NCBI GenBank assembly: GCA_038222225.1
Contig: JBBRHV010000063.1
Location: 1 to 13,031 of the forward strand
Origin: JAKLFA01 sp038222225
GTDB taxonomy: Bacteria; Omnitrophota; Gorgyraeia; Zapsychrales; JANLHA01
Direction of reading: 5' to 3'
Length of the DNA stretch: 13,031 bases
This document shows, piece after piece, positions 7,013 to 13,031 of the stretch. How positions within the stretch are numbered: the stretch's first letter is position 1; every line of letters starts with the position of its first letter. The translations under genes and the position numbers were made by a program. The notes beneath the pieces are model-generated. The model ran no database searches. It was given only the letters and a program-made list of their open reading frames with translations, and was not told the origin of the DNA.

Positions 7013-8557
7013 TTGGGCCACTATAAACATATTTATTTTTATATATTCTTTTATCTTGTTCTGTCTGTGTGCCCGGCGCAGGCGGCAGAACGGGAAATCG
7101 TTGTTGATCAAATGCTGGACGCCTTTGAAGATGACAGCACAACGGCAGAGACGGTCATGCCAGATTCGGAATACAGCACGGTTTTGAATGCTCAAAAAGT
7201 GGAACCGTTTAAGACGCCCGATCAGGCTGTGCTCAAGGAGGCGCTTCATTCTCTGGATATCAAAGGCCTGCCGTTGCGAAATGTTTTTAACGAAATATCC
7301 CAGAAGGCAGGGCTGACATTAGTGGCGTCAGAACAGGCGCAGGGCGTTTTGACTCTTTCCGTTGAAGATATTTCTGTGGCCGAGCTGCTGTCGGTCTTGG
7401 CGCACGTGTATGGTTTTGCCTTTGATCGTCAGGGGGACGTGATAGCATTTATGACGCCGGCTGATTATCAAGTCCGCATGGGTAAAGAATTTCAAAAGGG
7501 GCAAACTGCGGCGATCGTTAAGATCGAGCAGGCTGATCTGGCGGGGATGGAGATTTTAGCGCGGGCGCTTAAGACAGAGACCGGCAGGATTTTTATTGAT
7601 TACAAGAACCGCCAGATCGTCGTTTTAGATGCGGCGGCATCGGTGGGTGCGATCAAAAGTCTGATGAAAGAGCGGGATGTCATTGTGACGACAAAAACCA
7701 TTGCGCTTGTCAATGTTACGATTGGCGAGCTCAAGGGTGAAGTGGAGAAGCTCATTCATCCGGGTTTGGGCAAGGTGGAATTCAATGAAAGTGAGCAGTC
7801 TATAACGGTGACGGATCAGCCGGAAACGGTGGTCAGCATTGTTCAATTTATTCAGTCTCAGGATCAAAAAATAGAGGTCGTTCTTGAGGGGAAGATTGTG
7901 CGGATTATGTTGAATGAAGAACATGCCGACGGGGTAGATTGGGAGGCGATTCTTTCTGATTATCAGCAGGTTGAGCTCAATGGAACCGGAGAAGAAAGCT
8001 CAAACAGCCATCAGATACAATTCGGGATGTTAAGTGAAGAGGATTTTGATGTTCTTTTGGAAGCGTTAGACACGGTCGGGGACGTTGAAGACCTGATGCC
8101 GATTGAGATCAAGGCGGTATCCGGCCAGGAGCAGACCTTTATTATTGATACAAACAATCCTTTTTCAAGTCTTATGCTGCCGGAAAAAGATTTTCAATTG
8201 GATCCGCAGGGATTTAAGCTCAACACGCAATTTATGGCGCAAGTTGTTCCTCTGGAGAAAAATATTTCAATGCGGTTTTTGTTCCAGCTGTTCTGGATGG
8301 GAGGAAACGTCGGGGACAGCGGAGCAGTGGTGATCCGAGCGCATGAGCCGGTAATGTTTCAGGTCAAAAGCGATATGCACTTGGTGTTCGGAGGCCTTTT
8401 GAAAAGACAGACCGTATCACGCACGCGCAAGGTCCCTCTGTTGGGAGATCTGCCGGTGTTGGGCGGCGCATTCCGCCGGGATAGAGTCCATTCGGATAAT
8501 GCTGAATATATTATCTTTTTAAAACCGAAAATCGAGAAGAGCGGATCAGCGAAATAA
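7013..8557 (+). CDS. gspD: Type II secretion secretin, GspD-like (short, divergent)
   Basis: A 514-residue secretin that would form the outer-membrane channel of the type II secretion system. Residues 1-24 are a signal peptide ending AQA. Residues about 75-150 are an N0/STN domain (LDIKGLPLRNVFNEISQKAGLT, DVIAFMTP). Two N-type periplasmic domains follow at about 165-222 and 223-285 (AIVKIEQADL, TIALVNVTIGELKGEV). The C-terminal secretin core starts at KIEVVLEGKIVRIML (286-300) and ends with the signature HLVFGGLLKRQTVSRTRKVPLLGDLPVLGGAFR (456-488), which is well conserved. The middle of the core is odd: the usual SSPR...NN..A...G stretch reads LMPIEIKAVSGQEQ (361-374). It is shorter than classic GspD of about 650 residues. 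The start is TTG at 7013, eight bases after AGAGGGGAG at 6999-7007. It heads the gsp operon; no gspC is present before it. A PilQ/MshL-like secretin is possible by domain alone, but gspE-I context favours GspD. Confidence 0.85.
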   Translation: MGHYKHIYFYIFFYLVLSVCPAQAAEREIVVDQMLDAFEDDSTTAETVMPDSEYSTVLNAQKVEPFKTPDQAVLKEALHSLDIKGLPLRNVFNEISQKAGLTLVASEQAQGVLTLSVEDISVAELLSVLAHVYGFAFDRQGDVIAFMTPADYQVRMGKEFQKGQTAAIVKIEQADLAGMEILARALKTETGRIFIDYKNRQIVVLDAAASVGAIKSLMKERDVIVTTKTIALVNVTIGELKGEVEKLIHPGLGKVEFNESEQSITVTDQPETVVSIVQFIQSQDQKIEVVLEGKIVRIMLNEEHADGVDWEAILSDYQQVELNGTGEESSNSHQIQFGMLSEEDFDVLLEALDTVGDVEDLMPIEIKAVSGQEQTFIIDTNNPFSSLMLPEKDFQLDPQGFKLNTQFMAQVVPLEKNISMRFLFQLFWMGGNVGDSGAVVIRAHEPVMFQVKSDMHLVFGGLLKRQTVSRTRKVPLLGDLPVLGGAFRRDRVHSDNAEYIIFLKPKIEKSGSAK

Positions 8558-8569
8558 TTTTTCGACGAC

Positions 8570-8719
8570 ATGCTCAGAAAATCTTTCATTGCGGGACGTC
8601 TTTTTATGGCTAAGGGAGCGTATTTTCCCAAGGAGCCGTCTCATCAAGAAAGCATTCGTTCCTGCCATGATGTTCAGAAGGCGGCGATTTTAAGGACAGC
8701 CAATGAATGTAAAGCATGA
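8570..8719 (+). CDS. Possible small ORF between gspD and gspE (49 aa, doubtful)
   Basis: The 145-base gap between gspD and gspE is wide for this operon and holds an open frame of 49 codons from ATG 8570 to TGA 8717-8719, overlapping the first 17 bases of gspE in another frame. The product (starting MLRKSFIAGRLF, ending TANECKA) is basic, with two cysteines, and has no membrane segment or motif I recognise. No good Shine-Dalgarno precedes ATG 8570; an internal ATG at 8606 follows a weak GGGA. It may be a real small protein, a decayed gene, or chance. The gap otherwise contains only the gspE ribosome-binding site. Confidence 0.22.
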   Translation: MLRKSFIAGRLFMAKGAYFPKEPSHQESIRSCHDVQKAAILRTANECKA

Positions 8720-10406
8720 AATTCCGTTGGGGCAACTTCTGACTGAGAGAGGGCTGATTACTCCGCATCAACTTCAGACGGCCTTGGAGGAGCAGAAGTC
8801 GACGGGAGAGCTGCTGGGGCTCGTTCTTCTGCGGTTGGGTTTTATCAGTGAAGAAGCGGTCTTTATGCCGCTTCTCGCCGGACAGATGGGATGTGAGTAT
8901 GTGGATGTCAAAGCGTTGAATATTCCCAATCATGTCATCAGCATTCTGCCGGCCAAGTTTGCCTCGCATTTCAATGTTATTCCCATAGAACATCACGATG
9001 ACATCTTAACGGTCGCCACGCCTCATCCGTTCGATCTGTCCATGCTGGATGCGGTGGAGACCGTGTGGCCCGGCTGCATTAAAACGGTCTTATCCAGCGA
9101 GTCGGATATCGCGGAGATGATCAATAAATATTACGGTGTCGGAGCGGAAACGATTGATGCGATGATGGGCGCGCAGAAGAGCAAGGGCACGGCGAAAGAT
9201 TTTGCGGTTGCTGATCTTTCCGAAATTGAGTCGGAGGCATCGATTGGAAAATTCATCAACCAGATCCTGCTGGAGGCGTATAACCGGCGGGCGACGGATA
9301 TTCATATTGAACCGTATGAAGACGAACTGAAGATCCGCTACAGGATTGACGGGGTGCTGTCAGACGCGCAGGTTCCTTCGAATATCTGGGTCTTTCGCGA
9401 TGCGATCAATTCGCGGATCAAGATTATGTCGCATTTGAACATTGCAGAAAAACGTCTTCCGCAGGACGGACGATTTAAAGTGAAGGTCAGCGGCGCGCAG
9501 CTTGACCTGCGGGTTTCGTTTTTGCCGACCCCCTATGGGGAGAGTGTCGTGATTCGGCTTTTGAGCTCAAGCCATCTTTTTGATTTTAATGAATTGGGTC
9601 TTTCGGCTGGCAACTTAAAGATTCTGGACAGCCTGATTCATAAGCCGTACGGGATTATTTTTGTGACCGGTCCGACCGGAAGCGGAAAAACCACAACGCT
9701 GTATTCCGGCCTTTCCCGGATCAACAATGCGGGGAAAAAGATCATCACGATTGAAGATCCGATCGAATATCAACTGAAAGGCATTATTCAGCTTCAGATC
9801 AATCCTGCGATCAAGTTTACCTTTGCTTCCGGACTTCGTTCGATGCTGCGGCATGATCCTGATGTGATGATGGTCGGGGAGGTGCGGGATTTTGAAACCG
9901 CTGAGATCGCGATTCAGATTGCGTTGACCGGGCATTTGGTTTTTTCAACGCTGCATACCAATGATGCTGCCAGCGGGATCACGCGGCTGATGGATATGGG
10001 TGTTGAGCCGTATTTGATTTCAAGCGCGGTGGAGGGTTTTATTGCTCAGCGCCTGGTCCGTCGGATCTGCCCGAAATGCAAAGTCCCGGTTCAGCTGGCC
10101 TCGCAGGTGGCGCGTGATTTGGGGGTCAAGGTGGAGGGGGATTCCGCCATTGCGGTTTTTGAGGGCAAGGGCTGTGAATTTTGTGCGGACAGCGGATTCT
10201 ACGGGCGGGAAGGGATTTATGAATTCCTGGTGCTTCATGATGAAATCAAGGAAATGATCGCTCAGAAAATATCATCTGTAAAGATCAAGGAAAAAGCCAT
10301 GGCCTTGGGGATGAAGACCCTGATGGATGATGGTTGGGAAAAAGTTCTTAAGGGGGTCACCACTATTGAAGAGGTCATGCGCGTTACGAAAGAAGAAAAC
10401 GGCTGA
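8703..10406 (+). CDS. gspE: Type II secretion assembly ATPase GspE (PilB-like)
   Basis: A 567-residue hexameric ATPase that powers pseudopilus assembly from the cytoplasmic face of the inner membrane. Residues about 8-145 are an MshEN/T2SSE N-terminal domain (LGQLLTERGLITPHQL; HFNVIPIEHHDDILTVATP). The catalytic part has all expected motifs: IHIEPYEDELKIRYRIDG (200-217), RLPQDGRF (251-258), Walker A GPTGSGKT (323-330), Asp box ITIEDPIEY (348-356), Walker B DVMMVGEVRD (387-396), His box STLHTN (415-420). A four-cysteine zinc site is made by CPKC (456-459) and CEFC (491-494). Length and layout are typical of GspE/PilB. ATG 8703 follows AAGGA at 8692-8696 with six bases between. It is followed by gspF after 29 bases. 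Domain content alone would also fit PilB or MshE; the following gspG and gspH make the type II assignment. Confidence 0.95.
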   Translation: MNVKHEIPLGQLLTERGLITPHQLQTALEEQKSTGELLGLVLLRLGFISEEAVFMPLLAGQMGCEYVDVKALNIPNHVISILPAKFASHFNVIPIEHHDDILTVATPHPFDLSMLDAVETVWPGCIKTVLSSESDIAEMINKYYGVGAETIDAMMGAQKSKGTAKDFAVADLSEIESEASIGKFINQILLEAYNRRATDIHIEPYEDELKIRYRIDGVLSDAQVPSNIWVFRDAINSRIKIMSHLNIAEKRLPQDGRFKVKVSGAQLDLRVSFLPTPYGESVVIRLLSSSHLFDFNELGLSAGNLKILDSLIHKPYGIIFVTGPTGSGKTTTLYSGLSRINNAGKKIITIEDPIEYQLKGIIQLQINPAIKFTFASGLRSMLRHDPDVMMVGEVRDFETAEIAIQIALTGHLVFSTLHTNDAASGITRLMDMGVEPYLISSAVEGFIAQRLVRRICPKCKVPVQLASQVARDLGVKVEGDSAIAVFEGKGCEFCADSGFYGREGIYEFLVLHDEIKEMIAQKISSVKIKEKAMALGMKTLMDDGWEKVLKGVTTIEEVMRVTKEENG

Positions 10407-10435
10407 GTCTTTTCATGGGAGGGGTTTTTAAATAC

Positions 10436-11668
10436 ATGCCGGAATTTATTTATCGAGCGAAAAAGGGTCCTGCCGAAACAGTTGACGGACAGATCACGGC
10501 TGAACATACCGAGGCGGCAATCGCGCGTCTTTTGAAAATGGGGCTTTCTCCGGTTGATATCCGGTTAAAAGCCGATGTCCTGCGCAAGGTTTTACCGGAG
10601 CCGCCGCGTGCTTTTTTAAAGGGGTTTCACCGTAAGGTTTCCCGGGCGGAGGTTGCTGTTTTTATCCGGCAGTTAAGTGATTTGGCGGAATCGGGTCTGC
10701 CGGTGATGCAGGCCTTGACTCTGATCGAGCGGCAGACGAAGCAGCCTGTTCTGCGGGAGGTTGTCGGGAAGATCGCCGGTGATGTTCAGGACGGGGCGTC
10801 CTTATCGCAGGCCTTAGGCCGACATCCGAAGGTTTTTCTGAATGTTGTGGTGAACATGGTTCAGTCCGGCGAGCTCAGCGGGACCGTGGAGGACGTTTTA
10901 AGCTATTTGGCGGATGTCCTGGAGCGGGATCAGGAGATCCGTTCAAATGTTTCCGCGAGCCTGGTTTATCCGGCGTTTGTTCTTAGCGTGGGGATTTGTA
11001 CGATCTTTGTTCTTCTGACGTGGGTTATTCCGCGTATTGTCGGAATTTTTGATGATCTTGGCGAATCATTGCCGCTGGCGACGCGCCTTCTGATGGGGAT
11101 CAGTTTTGTCTTTGCGCGATTCTGGTGGGCGATGCTTCTGGTGAGCGTTCTGGCAGGGCTGTATGCATACAGGACATTAAAGACCGCTGAGGGGCGGCTG
11201 CGTTTTGACCGGTTTATTTTGAGGGTTCCCTTAATAGGTGATCTGATCCGTCGATCTGTATTGGAAAGATTTGCGCGGACCTTGGGGATGCTCGTTCAGT
11301 CCGGCGTTGATATTGTCTCTGCTTTGGAAGCGGTCAAAGGGATTTCCGGAAACGCGGTTCTGGAAAGAGACTTAAATGGGGCCATCATCCGGGTCCGCGA
11401 TGGTGACCCGTTGACCGAGGCCTTGAGCGGATGCGTGTTGTTTTCAGAAACGTCATTGAATTTAATTTCCATCGGCGAAACGTCGGGCGCATTAGCCTCC
11501 GGCCTTTTGAAACTCGCGCAGCTGTATGGGAGACAAACCCAACGGGCGATCAAGACTCTAACGTCGTTGATCGAGCCGGTCCTGATTTTGGTATTGGGCG
11601 CGTTTGTCGGATTCATTGTTTTGGCAATGCTGATGCCGATCTTTCGAATGAATTTAATGGTTCAGTAA
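10436..11668 (+). CDS. gspF: Type II secretion inner-membrane platform protein GspF
   Basis: A 410-residue polytopic inner-membrane protein, the platform on which GspE acts to assemble the pseudopilus. It begins with the usual MPEFIYRAKK. Two T2SSF repeats follow: about 72-195 (FIRQLSDLAESGLPVMQALTLIE, MVQSGELSG) and about 275-398 (FARTLGMLVQSGVDIVSALEAV, LISIGETSGAL). Membrane segments are at about 178-200, 226-246 and 380-402, the standard three. The start is taken at ATG 10436, because family members begin at this point and GGGAGGGG at 10417-10424 lies upstream of it. An in-frame ATG at 10415 would add seven residues (MGGVFKY), but its codons are themselves that purine run. It ends 20 bases before gspG. 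Confidence 0.94.
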   Translation: MPEFIYRAKKGPAETVDGQITAEHTEAAIARLLKMGLSPVDIRLKADVLRKVLPEPPRAFLKGFHRKVSRAEVAVFIRQLSDLAESGLPVMQALTLIERQTKQPVLREVVGKIAGDVQDGASLSQALGRHPKVFLNVVVNMVQSGELSGTVEDVLSYLADVLERDQEIRSNVSASLVYPAFVLSVGICTIFVLLTWVIPRIVGIFDDLGESLPLATRLLMGISFVFARFWWAMLLVSVLAGLYAYRTLKTAEGRLRFDRFILRVPLIGDLIRRSVLERFARTLGMLVQSGVDIVSALEAVKGISGNAVLERDLNGAIIRVRDGDPLTEALSGCVLFSETSLNLISIGETSGALASGLLKLAQLYGRQTQRAIKTLTSLIEPVLILVLGAFVGFIVLAMLMPIFRMNLMVQ

Positions 11669-11675
11669 ATATACG

Positions 11676-11684
11676 TAAGGAGGA
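11676..11684 (+). promoter_or_regulatory. Ribosome-binding site deciding the gspG start
   Basis: TAAGGAGGA is the strongest Shine-Dalgarno in the window. It sits five bases (from the GGAGG core) before GTG 11689 and fixes that GTG as the gspG start, even though the frame stays open far upstream inside gspF. A strong site fits the need for the major pseudopilin in excess over its partners. Confidence 0.8.
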
Positions 11685-11688
11685 CAGT

Positions 11689-12141
11689 GTGGATAAATGT
11701 CAGAGTCAACGCGGTTTAACGTTAGTAGAGATTCTTCTGGTTGTTATGATCATCGGGGTGATTGCCGCGATGGTGGTTCCCAATATCGCCGGGCGCGGGG
11801 AGGATGCGCGATTATCGGTAGCGCAGACCGATATCGACGCCAATCTTTCTGCCGCCCTGGATATGTATGAGTTGGATAACGGACGTTTGCCCGCGACCGA
11901 CCAGGGATTGAAATCGTTGATTGTGAAACCCGCCACGTCTCCGGTCCCGAACAATTGGAAGGGACCCTATCTGAAGAAGAAAGAGATCCCGAAAGATCCG
12001 TGGGGACGGCCGTATGTCTATCAGTTTCCCGGGGAACATAATACGGACAGTTATGACCTGTGCTCCTATGGCTCTGACGGCATCGAAAGCGAAGATGATG
12101 TGACAAACTGGGCTGAGGACAACGGGGACAGTCCTGAATAA
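11689..12141 (+). CDS. gspG: Major pseudopilin GspG
   Basis: A 150-residue prepseudopilin, the main subunit of the type II secretion pseudopilus. A short basic leader (MDKCQSQRG) ends in Gly9, where prepilin peptidase should cut, giving mature LTLVEILLVVMIIGVIAAMVVP with the required Glu at position 5. The rest shows GspG hallmarks: the YELDNGRLPATDQGLKSL helix-turn (60-77), KDPWGRPYVYQFPGEH (102-117), and the C-terminal acidic loop DLCSYGSDGIESEDDVTNW (123-141), which in known GspG proteins binds calcium. The GTG start follows TAAGGAGGA. Note +1 is leucine rather than the more common phenylalanine. It lies 20 bases after gspF and 24 before gspH. Confidence 0.96.
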   Translation: MDKCQSQRGLTLVEILLVVMIIGVIAAMVVPNIAGRGEDARLSVAQTDIDANLSAALDMYELDNGRLPATDQGLKSLIVKPATSPVPNNWKGPYLKKKEIPKDPWGRPYVYQFPGEHNTDSYDLCSYGSDGIESEDDVTNWAEDNGDSPE

Positions 12142-12165
12142 AGGCCATTTGAGTGAGAACGATGC

Positions 12166-12666
12166 ATGAGCCGTATTGTTAAACAACGCTTGAAGAGGAC
12201 CGGCGGATTCTCTTTCATTGAGATTTTTGTGATTTTGATCATCCTCAGCATTGCCGCAGCGGCGGCGATTCCTTCCTATAAAAATGTGTTTGAATCATTG
12301 CGTTTAAAACAGTCTGCTGAGGACATGGTTCATTATCTCCATTACGGGCGCACGCGAGCGCTGATCCGTCAGAATTCTTTGCGTCTTGCCGTTGACGCAT
12401 CCGAAGGGACTTTTTGGTTGGAGGAATGGGGTCAGAAAGACGGCGGAGAGGTTGACTTTGTCGCTTTGCAGGATCGCTGGGGGGAGGTGTACCGGATTCC
12501 TTCAGATTTTGAACTGCGGACAGATGCTGCTGTTGTGGATCTTTTTCGTGACGGACGAATGAGCAAGGCCGTTGTGTGCCTGTGCTCGAAAGAGGAGTGT
12601 CTCTCTGTTCGAACAGGGATTATTTTAGGACGGGCCTATGTTGATCCGGAATGTGAATCGGAATAG
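12166..12666 (+). CDS. gspH: Minor pseudopilin GspH-like
   Basis: A 166-residue prepseudopilin. The basic leader MSRIVKQRLKRTGG ends at Gly14; mature FSFIEIFVILIILSIAAAAAIP keeps Glu5. The globular part has the GspH/FimT pattern: AEDMVHYLHYGRTRALIRQNSLRLAV (51-76) and the late VVDLFRDGRMS (123-133), like the conserved F..DGr..s strand. GspH belongs to the minor-pseudopilin set at the pseudopilus tip. Four cysteines stand out in the C-terminal part (138, 140, 145, 163). The start is ATG 12166; an ATG four bases earlier is in another frame and stops at once. The ribosome-binding site is weak (GAGTGAG). The last 29 bases overlap gspI. Confidence 0.88.
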   Translation: MSRIVKQRLKRTGGFSFIEIFVILIILSIAAAAAIPSYKNVFESLRLKQSAEDMVHYLHYGRTRALIRQNSLRLAVDASEGTFWLEEWGQKDGGEVDFVALQDRWGEVYRIPSDFELRTDAAVVDLFRDGRMSKAVVCLCSKEECLSVRTGIILGRAYVDPECESE

Positions 12667-13031
12667 GGATATTTTTCAAGAGAGAGGAACCGTGCTTCTG
12701 GAGGCATTGGTGGCGGTGGTCATTTTGTCGATCGGCTTGTCGGTCATCGTTCAGTCTATGGTGCAGAATTTAAAGATCGGGCGTCAGGGGATGGTGTATT
12801 CGCAGGCTGTATTTTTGGCGGATGATTATATGTTCGATCTTTTGAGAGAACGTTATGCGCCGGAGGCCGGAGGTGGGGAGAAAAAAAAGAACGGCCTGTC
12901 GGTTGTTCAAACGGTTCCTCAGGAGGGGGAGCTCGCCATCCTCGTCAGCCTGCCCGATGCTCGCTGCCATCTCCAGCGGATCCGGAGCCGTGGCCGCCAC
13001 CTCGGCGACGCGCCGCAGGACCTGCTTGACG
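12638..13031 (+). CDS. gspI: Minor pseudopilin GspI-like (partial, runs off window end)
   Basis: A prepseudopilin gene open from ATG 12638 to the window edge. The start follows AGGA at 12627-12630 with seven bases between, and overlaps gspH by 29 bp in a different frame. The leader MLIRNVNRNRDIFQERG ends at Gly17; mature TVLLEALVAVVILSIGLSVIVQ has Glu5 and the LLEALVA motif typical of GspI. Threonine at +1 is unusual. Position after gspH fits the standard gspG-H-I order. About 35 further residues (MVYSQAVFLADDYMFDLLRERYAPE) also suit GspI. From about 12929 the base composition changes sharply to roughly 72 % GC by hand count, and the frame turns Arg/His-rich, so residues after about 98 may not belong to this gene. 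The true C-terminus is not visible. Confidence 0.8.
   Translation, partial: MLIRNVNRNRDIFQERGTVLLEALVAVVILSIGLSVIVQSMVQNLKIGRQGMVYSQAVFLADDYMFDLLRERYAPEAGGGEKKKNGLSVVQTVPQEGELAILVSLPDARCHLQRIRSRGRHLGDAPQDLLD
12929..13031 (-). other. Foreign-looking GC-rich segment; possible chimeric contig end with sigma-factor-like minus-strand frame
   Basis: These last 103 bases are about 72 % GC (my hand count) against roughly 50 % upstream. On the minus strand, from 13030 downward, they read a clean frame with 29 of 34 codons ending in G or C. The product holds VKQVLRRVAEVAATAP followed by DPLEMAASIGQADEDGEL. The latter loosely resembles the linker before region 4 of primary sigma factors (EPxSxxxxIGxxEDSxLGD). 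The frame loses sense beyond the palindrome GAGCTC at 12929-12934, where the gspI sequence takes over. The picture is of an unrelated high-GC fragment joined through short shared sequence. A recent natural insertion is possible; the sigma likeness is tentative. Confidence 0.45.

Noticed and set aside
11431..11688. Open frame upstream of gspG that would extend it by 86 residues
   Set aside because: It lies inside gspF in another frame; the GTG at 11689 has a near-perfect ribosome-binding site and gives a normal prepilin leader.
1..13031. CRISPR arrays, tRNA or rRNA genes, insertion sequences
   Set aside because: No regularly spaced repeats, cloverleaf-like sequence, transposase or terminal inverted repeats were seen on either strand.

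Overview
The window reads as a stretch of chromosome from a diderm (Gram-negative-type) bacterium, probably a contig from a metagenome or an uncultured lineage. The diderm inference rests on an outer-membrane secretin, type II secretion pseudopilins and an ADP-heptose-type family 9 glycosyltransferase. Overall GC looks close to 50 %, coding density is high, and genes overlap or lie close together. The lineage cannot be fixed from sequence alone. A group such as Omnitrophota or another PVC-type phylum would fit, but that is a guess.

Left part (1-4323): a SulP-type anion transporter with a C-terminal STAS domain; an inositol-monophosphatase-family phosphatase whose stop codon overlaps the start of a family 9 glycosyltransferase (ATGA), suggesting surface-polysaccharide work; and, convergently on the minus strand, a HAD phosphatase whose 3' end overlaps the glycosyltransferase by 17 bp.

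Middle part (4398-6941): a plus-strand cluster divergent from the HAD gene. It holds a UPF0489 (arginase-fold-like) protein, an overlapping small exported protein made of MORN-2-like repeats, and a membrane-embedded CPBP (CAAX/Abi) protease carrying a C-terminal TPR-like tail. None of these has a function that can be read from context.

Right part (6977-13031): an extended -10 promoter (TGTTATAAT) followed at once by a type II secretion operon in the order gspD, gspE, gspF, gspG, gspH, gspI (the last cut by the window edge). The secretin is short and divergent, and there is no gspC before it. Assembly ATPase, inner-membrane platform and three pseudopilins with clear prepilin-peptidase sites follow in tight array, and gspH and gspI overlap. 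No wholly new system is evident. The points most worth checking are a likely chimeric join at the last ~100 bases (about 72 % GC, with a minus-strand reading frame that looks like high-GC coding sequence), the CPBP-TPR fusion, and the UPF0489/MORN pair.
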